From the NCBI RefSeq assembly GCF_000321225.1, contig NW_004450323.1, positions 2,311,447 to 2,375,446 of the forward strand: a stretch of 64,000 nt of DNA, written 5' to 3'. The DNA is from Odobenus rosmarus divergens (lineage: Eukaryota; Chordata; Mammalia; Carnivora; Odobenidae). Below, piece by piece: positions 55,697 through 64,000 of this stretch. Each line of letters begins with the position of its first letter. Within the stretch, counting starts at the first letter, position 1. The notes under the pieces are model-generated. The model was given only the letters and a program-made list of their open reading frames with translations. It was not told where the DNA came from and searched no databases. Made by a program: the position numbers and the translations under genes.

Positions 55697-55923
55697 TGTC
55701 TTTCTTTCTTTCTTTCCTTCTTTCTTTCTTTCTTTTTTTTTTTTTTCGATTTTATTTATTTTTTGAGAGAGAGAGAGCATGAGCAGTGGGGAGAGGCAGA
55801 GGGAGAGGGAGAAGCAGACTCCCTGCTGAGCAGGGAGCCTGATGTGGAGCTCTGTCCTGGGACCCTGAAATCATGACCTGAGCTGAAGGCAGATGCTTAA
55901 CTGACTGAGCCACCCAGGTGCTC
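55697..55923 (-). mobile_element. SINEC with expanded pyrimidine tail, intron 3
   Basis: Reverse orientation. The tail has grown into a (TTTC)n/T-rich microsatellite (about 55697-55746). The body ends GAGCCACCCAGGTGCT. Duplication CCTTACCCTTTTC at 55684-55696 and 55924-55936. Confidence 0.93.
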
Positions 55924-55950
55924 CCTTACCCTTTTCAAAAAAATTCTCTT

Positions 55951-56124
55951 TCCTGGGGCACCTGGGTGGCTCAGTTGTTAAACATCTGCCTTCGGTTCAG
56001 ATCATGATCCCAGGGTCCCGCATCGGGTTCCTTTCTCCGTGGGAGTACTGCTTCTCCCTCTCCCCCTGCTGTGTTCCCTCTCTCGCTGTGTCTCTCTCTG
56101 TCAAATAAATAAATAAAACCTTTA
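55951..56124 (+). mobile_element. SINEC, sense orientation, intron 3
   Basis: Forward copy starting near GGGGCACCTGGGTGGCTCAG and ending TCAAATAAATAAATAAAACC plus an A tail. Duplication AAAAAAATTCTCTT at 55937-55950 and 56125-56138. It sits about 27 bp from the preceding, oppositely oriented SINEC, so the pair forms an inverted repeat. Confidence 0.93.
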
Positions 56125-56189
56125 AAAAAAATTCTCTTCCCAGTCCTGTTTTTAAATTTATTTACTCCAAGAAACCAGTCCATTTTATT

Positions 56190-59100
56190 TCTTCCCTAGT
56201 TCCTTGTTTGCTTCCCATCCCTTCATACTTAAATAATCAAAATCCCATGATAGTTTTTTTGTGTTGCTTTCCAGTTACACACCTGTGTCTTCCTCTTTTG
56301 AGAGATTTTGCACGTTAATATTTATTGTAATAGAGGATTTATTTGTTTTCATTTCTTTCATTTATATGCTTGCTGTTCATTAGAATTTTTTCCATTTTTC
56401 TTATAGTTCCTGCATTGCTTAGCATGTTATAGATCAGTTGCTTATAATTATCAGAATTATTACATTATTAAATTCTTATGATGGAGAATCTCCTTTTTAT
56501 CTTTTTTGTTTTAGCTCCCATCCCCTTCCCCACTCCTTTGCAGGCTGTAAGCATGCATTACACATACAGCGCTGAGCTTAATCCTGAATTTGTAGTAGAG
56601 TTTTAATACTTATTGCATAACTGAAAGTTTGGCGGTCAGGCTCAGTCAATTCCAGTGAGATATTGTGTGTTGTAGTAGAATTCCCTTCGAGGTCAGAACT
56701 GATCAAGTACTGGTACTGGTCCTTATTGGTGATATGACTGTAGGCTAGTTGTTTCACCTTCCTGAGTTTTCATTTTCTGCTCTAAAAAAGAGACAGAAAC
56801 ACTAGTCTTCTGGAAGTGTTGAGATTAGATGGCACGGAATATCCGAGAGTGTCTGGTACCCGCCCTGCTGCTGGTACCTTTCTCTGCCTGCCTTCTCTCA
56901 TGCCTTTCACCCATCAGTAGAAGGAATCATGGAGGAACCTGATGCAGATATCTGTATTCAGGCTATTGTGCTGCAGAGAAGGGAGGCCATGAAAGTTTGA
57001 TGGTGCCCCTGGCAGCTGCCAGGCTGGAGGTGAGATAGAAGAGAAGAGAAAGAATAAGAAGTACGAATGAGAATAAGACATTCTGAGGTTCTTGAAGAAG
57101 ATAGGCATAGGCTTGTAGTTTATGATCCGTCCATATGTGTGTTTGCTGATGGGTCGTATATATTCTTGTCTGAGGTTGCAACGAAGTACCTCTGCATCTA
57201 GACTTTCATCCTTATCCTCCACCCCATGCATTATGGTAAGCAGAATTCTTAAATGCAGACAGCATGACGGTGTGTTCCCTTAGCAGCTTGCTTTCTTTAT
57301 TAGTGATTTTGTTAAAAGGATTTGAAAGCCTTTTCTTCCCTTTGGAGAGACCATAGCTTGTTTCTATGAACTGATCTAGGGCTGGATTCCCCTGCCTTTC
57401 TGTGAACTGCTCCAAGGGAATCTCTTTTCTTCTCCCTGCCTTAGCATCCGCAGCCCCTGACCCTGACCACAGTTTGGTTTTGTCTTTGCCAGGACCCAAC
57501 CCTAAGAATTTACCGGGAATGAACTCTCCCAGGTCACCAGTTCTCAAATGCAAATCCTCGGCCTGGATGGACATTTGGAAATGAATTTGCCACAGCAAGG
57601 ACAGCCACTAAACCCTAATTTTACTCATGATCCTGGCCTGCTGTTTGAAGGCAGACCCATTTCCCAAGAGGGCACACTGAGATTGCCTTCCTTATACTTC
57701 TGTGAAGGGAGGGAGGACAGAAAACTTGCTTGATGGTTTTTGAAAGGCAGACCCCTTCCAAAATTAATTGTACATTAAAAACAAAAGCAAAAACAAGAAG
57801 TCAAGAGATTACAAAAGGGTCACTTTCTTTTTTTTTTTTTTTGGAGTAAGCACATAGAGACATTCCAGGAAGGGTAACTTCTCTCACTACAATTTTTTAT
57901 TTCATTTTTTTTCTATCTCCTTGATTTTTCTTTGAACAGAAGATCCTTTCCTACAAAATGACATGCTTTCTAACATCACTGCTTCAATCAGTGGTGTCAC
58001 TGGTCTGTGTGGTTATGAGGAAGAGACCTTTAGTTGTGTCCGAAATACTGGGATCTGTTCCAGGCACTGCCGGTCCCTTCTGAGGGGTGGCCCAGGCTGA
58101 CGTTTACTCACCTGCAGCCTGGAAGCTTCGGATGGATGGACTTTAGGGAGTCTTGAACCGTTTGAAATGCTATTAAAAGTTAGTAGATATGAGCATTTCC
58201 CCCTAGGGAAAGGGCCCATAGATTTTACCAAAGGAGCCTGTGACTCACATTTCAGGACTATTCTGTTAAATGATCTCTAAGGAACCTACAAGCTTGAGAA
58301 TTTATGTGGGTTTTATTACCCTTCCTGTCATGTAGACTTTTCTGTACCTTTGATGTCTTCATCAGTCCAAGACCTTATTTTTCTCTCTGGCTCTTTCCTT
58401 CTCCCCCCTTGTCGGCATTGTCCTCAGTGGATCTGTTCCCTGAAAGAGCATCATAATTTGACTTCCAGCCTCAGGTTTGCCTCTGCCCTGGTCCGTCATC
58501 ATGGGAGCACCTGAGTCCTTTCTTTCTTCGTATCTCTGTCCTGATCAGGACCTGTGGACAAGTGTTTCTTTCTTCTTTGATGTAGCCTGGCATCCCAGAC
58601 GTGTGTCTGCCCAATCTCCTGCTCCTATCCTCATGTCCATTGTCTGACTGGTGTTGTCACTGCTGCAGATGGTTTCTTCGCCCCAGCAAGGCCAGCCTTG
58701 GTGCCTGTCTCATCTTGAAACTTCTCCCCTTGTTCCCTCACTGCTGTCACTGACCTTGTTTCTATCCCACCTGCCTTTTACCAATCCCTGCCGTGATGAT
58801 CTATCTGTGGGAACCAGCTCAAGACCCAACCCCTCAGGAAGATAGCCTTCCTTCTCTGGACACCCTCAACACTTACATGTGTTTGCCCTTTAGTAGCAAG
58901 CCCTGTGCTGCTTCTTTGGTTATTCTTGTGACCCTCTTTCTCTACATTGAGATTGAGTATCATGTTTTCCTTTTCCTCATTCTCTAGGGTGACTTGGGTT
59001 TTTCTCAGACCTGTAATAGATGCCCAACAAATGTGGGATGAATGAGGAGGTGAACGGCAAGGGTCAGTTCATACCCACCCATGGAGCTGAGGAGGGAGTG

Positions 59101-59624
59101 GGAATCATGGACCCAGCTTAAGCCTTGTACTCCAGTTGCACTTAGAGTCTGTCCAGGTGTGAGTCCACGTAGCTGGAATAAAAATGTGGGCCATGACCCA
59201 GCCTCAGGCCCAGTAGCAGCGTGTGTGTGGTTATCAACCTCCCAGTCCAGCTGAGGGTGGTGAGGCTACAGGTAGAGAACGGGGTGCCATGGGGTGGAAT
59301 GCTTTGATTAGGATTCTGGGGGAAGGCAGTGTGTTTCTCCCATCCTACTTCAGAGGCAGCCGTATCCCATATTAGTTATCCAATTAACTTAGAAGAGGCT
59401 ATTTTCTTCCTTTGTGCTTTTTCGTTGTTGTTTGTTTAAAATAAATGGAATATTAATACTGCCAGTTGTCAAATTGGCACGATGCCTTTTCCTTCCATCA
59501 ACCTCTTTTCCCCCTTCACCTCTCCTTCCTGGACAATTAGCAAAGGGTTTGGTCTTTGGTTGGGATGAATAATTGATTCAGAAGCTTTGTGAATGATTCA
59601 TGGCCCATATGGTAGGACAACAGG

Positions 59625-59666
<42 letters not shown>

Positions 59667-60480
59667 CCGGCACCTCATACAAAAGGTCAGAGGCTTCTCC
59701 CTTGCTCAGTGGAAGGCTGGTGCAGACCTCTCCCCAGGGCCAGAGAAGGTCGCCCATGGTCTTTCTCTCTGTACGCTATCAAAGGTAAGAGGCTTGGAGC
59801 TTCTTCTAGGAAAGCAAGATTCTCCATGAGTGTGTATGCATTTCAGTTCTTCTTCATCAGCGGTTCTGTTTTTGGTTCAATTAATCAATGAATGGATTAG
59901 AATTTATCTCCTTTAAACTAGCTTTTCACCCTCCCCAAGATGAACGGCTCATTTGATTTTCAGAGCAATTGAGGGAAGGGGATATATTGCCTTTTTTTCC
60001 TTGGCATTACCATATTTCAAACTTTCCTAGTTAGGGGACATTTTTTCCCCTAACCTAGAGCCTTAACCTAGACACTCCCTGCTACTACATTAATTTGGTT
60101 TCCTTGTATACCTCCTTCATTAGAGATGGAGAACATCTGGTTATCATTCATTTTATAACTTTTCTCATCCTTAAAAACTGTTATGAAATACTTGGGTGCA
60201 TGGGAAAAATGGGACTGATGCCTAGCTTATATTATAGAAGAGTGACATTCCCTATCTACAAACCTTTGCAGTTTTAGTCATTTTGTAGGGAAAAATTGGG
60301 ACTCCTGAATATGCCCTGGTCTTTGGAAGCCAGCTGAGAGAACATAATGTTGTTACCTGAACATAGTTTGTTGTCTCTTAGGCAGCCAGACTGCACATTT
60401 TATTATAGGAAGTTGAGACAGATGCAGTACAGGAGTAAAATGCAAGACTATGGTAGCATGTTTATTGGTCATTCAGGTTT
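56190..60480. other. Intron 3, mostly unannotated
   Basis: AT-rich and unrecognised at 56.2-56.6 kb, then mixed unique sequence with a (TG)20 repeat. A 128-codon minus-strand frame at 57212-57598 resembles no family I know and is judged non-coding. Confidence 0.55.
59626..59665. repeat. (TG)20 microsatellite
   Basis: Forty bases of perfect TG repeat. Likely polymorphic. The cysteine/valine-rich open frames here are artefacts of this repeat. Confidence 0.97.
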
Positions 60481-60669
60481 TTTTTTTTTTCAGGAAGGCT
60501 ATAAAGATTATATTTTCTAGTACAATTTTAAAATTATGCTTTTCCTATTTAGGTCCTAATCCTTTTCAAATTTATTTTTGTGTGTTATGTGAGGTATGAA
60601 TGAATATGCCTATATATTTTCCTTTAAGTTCCCAACTCCATTTAATGAATAGTACATCTTTTGTCCACT

Positions 60670-60867
60670 TTTTTTTTTTTAAAGATTTTATTCATTTATT
60701 TGAGAGAGAGAATGAGATAGAGAGAGAGCATGAGAGGGGAGAGGGTCAGAGGGAGAAGCAGACTCCTCGCTGAGCAGGGAGCCTGACGTGGGACTCGATC
60801 CTGGGACTCCAGGATCATGACCTGAGCTGAAGGCAGTTGTTTAACCAACTGAGCCACGCAGGCGCCC
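60670..60867 (-). mobile_element. SINEC inserted in old LINE-1 sequence, intron 3
   Basis: Reverse-oriented copy ending GAGCCACGCAGGCGCCC. Duplication TTGTCCACT at 60661-60669 and 60868-60876. The flanking DNA resembles antisense LINE-1 ORF2. Confidence 0.93.
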
Positions 60868-61130
60868 TTGTCCACTAACTTGTAATGCTACTTCTGTTCA
60901 TATACAAATTTCCATATGTGAATGATTTGTTTTTAGGCTCTCTGTTCTATCCCACTGAATATTATTTATCTATCCTATTAATGACTATATTTTTATAACA
61001 GTTTTACAATGGTTTTTATAATGGTTTTTGATAAGCGATAGTGCTAATCATCCCCTCTCCATTTGTCTTTAAAATTGGCTAACCTTGCGCATTATAGTGT
61101 CATATGAATTTAGAATTAATTTGTCAAAGT

Positions 61131-61331
61131 TTTTTTATTTTTTTTAAAGATTTTATTTATTTGACAGAGAGAGACACGGCGAGAGAGGGAACACAAGCAG
61201 AGGGAGTAGGAGAGGGAGAAGCAGGCTTCCTGCGGAGCAGGGAGCCTGATGCGGGGCTCGATCCCAGGACCCTGGGATCATGACCTGAGCCGAAGGCAGA
61301 CACTTAACCGACTGAGCCACCCAGGTGCCCC
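61131..61331 (-). mobile_element. SINEC inserted in old LINE-1 sequence, intron 3
   Basis: Reverse-oriented full copy ending GAGCCACCCAGGTGCCCC. Perfect 14-bp duplication TAATTTGTCAAAGT at 61117-61130 and 61332-61345. Confidence 0.95.
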
Positions 61332-61358
61332 TAATTTGTCAAAGTCTTAAGATTTTCT

Positions 61359-62025
61359 TAGGAAATACGCTAATAATGAAGTCACAGAAAGAGAAATTAA
61401 GAAAACAACCCCATTTGCAATTGCACCAAAAATAATAAAAACCCAGGAATAAACTTAACCAACAAGATGAAAAACCTGTACTCTAAAACTTTAAAACACT
61501 GATGAAATAAATTGAAGATGACACAAATAAATGGAAAGATGTTCCATGCTCACAGGTGGGAAGAACCATTATTGTTAAAATGCTCATACTACCCAAAGCA
61601 ATCTACAGATTAAATGCAATCACTATCGAAATACCAACAACATTTTTCACAGAACTAGAGAAAATAATCCTAAAATTTGCGTGGAACCATAAAAGACCTC
61701 CATAGCTAAAGCAATCTTGAGAAAGAATAAAGCTGGAAGTATCACAACCCCAGATTTCAAGATATACTGCAAAGCTGTAGTAATCAAAACAGTATGTCAC
61801 TGGCACAAAAACAGACACATAGATCAGTGGAACAGAATAAAGAATCCAGAAATAAACCCACACTTTTATGGTCAGTTAGTCTGCAACAAAGGAGGCAAGA
61901 ATATATAATGGGAAAAAGAACCATGTCTTCAACAAATGGTGTCGGGAAACTGGACAGCTACATGCAAAAGACTGAAAGTGTACCACCTTCTTCCATAGTA
62001 CACAGAAATAAACCCTGAATGGAAA
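61359..62025 (+). mobile_element. LINE-1 ORF2 internal fragment, sense
   Basis: Diverged sense LINE-1 ORF2 sequence, including CAATCTACAGATTAAATGCA, AGCTGTAGTAATCAAAACAG and ACACATAGATCAGTGGAACA. These are the classic reverse-transcriptase C-terminal stretches. The frame is broken by stops and indels. It sits inside antisense LINE-1 sequence. Confidence 0.88.
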
Positions 62026-62034
62026 TGCAGTGTG

Positions 62035-62590
62035 TTTAGTGACTAATATGGGGAGAATTGACATTTTCATAATGCTAAGTCTTACCAATATCTCTTCATT
62101 TATTTGGGATATATTTTAGGTATTATAAGAGTTTGAGAGATTTCTCCATTTAGGACTTGCACATCTTTCATTAGGGTTATTCTATGTACCTTTATTTATT
62201 GCTCTTGCAAAGGAATTAGTATTTTTTTGTACTTCCAACTAAACATTGCTAATGTGTAAGAATGTTACTGCTTTTGTTTGTTGATGCTACATCCAGTAAT
62301 CATGTCAAACCTTTTCATTAATTGCAATCATTTATTGGCGGATTTTTTTTAGGTTGCCTATGTAGAAAATTACATCACCTGATAATAACTGTTATTATAT
62401 TTCTTTCTTTCCAATTCACCCACTATATATTTTTTTCTTATTGCACTAACTACAATTTCTAAGACAGTGTTGAGCAATGGCAATAGTAGAAAGCTTTCAT
62501 ATCTTGTTTTTGATATTAAAGAAAATATTTTTAAATCTTCTGCATTAAGATAGCCGTTTGTTATAATGACATGGTGGATACTTCTCTAAA
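62035..62590 (-). mobile_element. Old LINE-1 ORF2 fragment, antisense, right part
   Basis: Begins GGGGAGAATTGACATTTTCA. On the minus strand this reads RLSIMKMSILP-like, matching the conserved RINIVKMSILP segment of LINE-1 ORF2. It appears to resume the element left off near 61358. The right boundary is approximate. Confidence 0.72.
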
Positions 62591-62950
62591 GTAACTGAAG
62601 TGTAACAGTTAAATTAGTTTTATGAGTAGCTTAATATTTTTATTTGACTTATAAATTCAAAGTTTTTGGAAGTTCATTCTGTAGAAGGTAAAACATTGAG
62701 AATGCTATAGAAAAAATTCAGTTTAGAAGTTTAACAATAAACTAATTTATTTTTGGAGTGATAATATGATAATTTTGATGCATTGTGGTATTATTGTATA
62801 AACAAAGTTTTTACTAAATTAAGAAAACTACGGAATAGAAATCGATGGGGTAGTGATGGGGACACAATTCATAGCCAACAAGGTCTGGTATTCTACATGT
62901 TGAGTTAGAAGCTGTAGGCAAGTGGAACCAGTATAGAAAAGAAAGGTAAG

Positions 62951-64000
62951 AAGGGAGCAAGATGGCGGAGGAGTAGGAAACCTGGGTTTCGTCTGGTCTC
63001 AGGAATTCAGCTGGATAGGGATCAAACCATTCTGAACACCTACGAACTCAACAGGAGATCGAAGAGAAGAATAGCAGCAACTCTCTGAACAGAAAGGCGA
63101 CCACTTTCTGGAAGGTAGGACGTGCGGAGAAGTGAATCCGAGGCGATATTCGGGAGGAGAGACAGCGGGGGAAGAGGGCCTCTGTCGGCCGCTTCTGGCA
63201 AGTGATAGACACGCGGAGCACAAAATCGGAACTTTTAGAAGTCGGCTCCGCTGAGGGACGTCGCTCCAGTGGCTAAGCGGGGGGTGGAACCCTCACGGGA
63301 CAGTGTGGTCTCAGGACCCTCGGGGTCACAGAAAGACCGGGGGTGCCTGAGTGCAGCAGAGCTCCCAGGGATCGGAGCGGGGAAGCCGGCTGCAGAGACG
63401 GAGTTGAGGCATGGACTCTCAGCTCGGGTTTGCCATAAACAGTGATCCGCGGCCCAGTCGGGCCACTGCTCCTCCAGCAGGGACCCAACAAGCAGCAGAG
63501 CTGGGGAGACTCCCCTTGCTTCCCTGGGAGGAGCGGCGCGGGAGCGCACCGCAGGGATCTGCTGGGTTTAGAGACTCACATGGGGTCGGGTGCCAGAGAT
63601 AGAAACGCTCCGTCACAGGCCAGGTGAGCACGGAGTGCGGCCGGAGACCGGGGAGATGGGAGTGATTGACTGCTTTTCTCTGGGGGCGCACTGAGGAGCA
63701 GGGCCCCGAGTTCTCAGCTCCTCCGGGCGGAGATTGGGAGGCCACCATTTTCACTCTGGACCTCCAAAGCTGTACCGAGAGCTTGGAGGGAACAAAAGCA
63801 CCGGAGAGCAAACCTGAGCAGATTGCTTAGCCCGGATGGATGAGGGCGGGGCAATTCCGCCTCCGGCAAAGACATTTGGGAACCACAGCAACAGGCCCCT
63901 CCCCCAGAAGATCAGCAGGAAGAGCCAGCAAGCCAAGACCAAGTTTACTGATCAAGGAGAACGGGAGAACTCCAGCGCTAGGGGAATACTGCACATAGAA
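62951..64000 (+). mobile_element. 5' end of an apparently full-length LINE-1 (continues past window)
   Basis: GGGAGCAAGATGGCGGAGGA at 62953 is the 5' terminus of carnivore LINE-1. AAGATGGCGG at 62959-62968 is the YY1-type site that positions the LINE-1 internal promoter. About 1 kb of GC- and CpG-rich 5' UTR follows, very unlike the AT-rich surroundings. ORF1 is not yet reached at 64000. Because LINE-1 copies usually lose the 5' end, an intact one suggests a full-length insertion, but coding integrity cannot be judged here. Confidence 0.88.

Larger units (their letters stand above)
60490..61358 (-). mobile_element. Old LINE-1 ORF2 fragment, antisense, left part
   Basis: AT-rich sequence resembling antisense LINE-1 ORF2 (for example TTATTTTTGTGTGTTATGTG). 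It is interrupted by the SINECs at 60670 and 61131. It probably continues after the sense LINE-1 block that follows. Boundaries and family are approximate. Confidence 0.6.

Noticed and set aside
57212..57598. 128-codon minus-strand frame, with another frame at 56914-57231
   Set aside because: I considered a processed pseudogene. No protein family is recognisable, and I see no poly-A tail or flanking duplication.
59593..59891. Frames with repeated Cys-Val or Val-Cys residues
   Set aside because: They are translations of the (TG)20 microsatellite.
63235..63811. Minus-strand frames of up to 130 codons near the window end
   Set aside because: They lie in the CpG-rich 5' UTR of the LINE-1 that starts near 62951. 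No ORF1 or ORF2 similarity is seen.

Overview
This is a 64 kb piece of a mammalian nuclear genome. It is almost certainly from a carnivoran, and most likely a caniform. The lineage call rests on eleven copies of the tRNA-Lys-derived carnivore SINE (SINEC), most flanked by clean target-site duplications (TSDs), and on carnivore-type LINE-1 3' ends and a LINE-1 5' end. The exact species cannot be read from the sequence. There is no bacterial or viral gene organisation, and nearly all open frames are chance frames in non-coding DNA.

The only protein-coding gene I can support is the 5' end of CACNA1E on the + strand. It encodes the pore-forming alpha-1E subunit (Cav2.3, R-type) of a voltage-gated calcium channel. 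Three coding exons are present: 10301-10566 (start codon and cytoplasmic N-terminus), 36684-36789 (segment IS1) and 37656-37795 (IS2 and the start of IS3). Together they give residues 1-170 plus the first two bases of codon 171. Intron 1 is 26,117 nt and is a minor-spliceosome (U12-type) AT-AC intron. Intron 2 is an ordinary 866-nt GT-AG intron. Intron 3 starts at 37796 and runs past the window end; I found no exon 4.

Layout: 1-8500 is upstream intergenic DNA with old MIR/L2 remnants, one SINEC and a CTCF-like motif. About 8510-9530 is the promoter CpG island. About 9530-10300 is probable 5' UTR or proximal promoter. 10301-10566 is exon 1. 10567-36683 is intron 1; it contains a second small GC/CpG-rich patch at 12.1-12.7 kb with a strong RE1/NRSE (REST-site) candidate, old MIR and MER5-like elements, and two adjacent SINECs. 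36684-37795 holds exons 2-3. 37796-64000 is intron 3, which is rich in young retrotransposons. These include two 5'-truncated LINE-1 3' ends, a double SINEC insertion with three copies of one target site, several more SINECs, a nested LINE-1 complex at 60.5-62.6 kb, and the intact 5' end of a LINE-1 that begins near 62.95 kb and leaves the window.

Regulatory reading (inference): a CpG-island promoter of a neuronal/endocrine gene, a REST-type silencer candidate about 2.2 kb inside intron 1, and dependence of every full-length transcript on U11/U12 splicing for the first coding junction.
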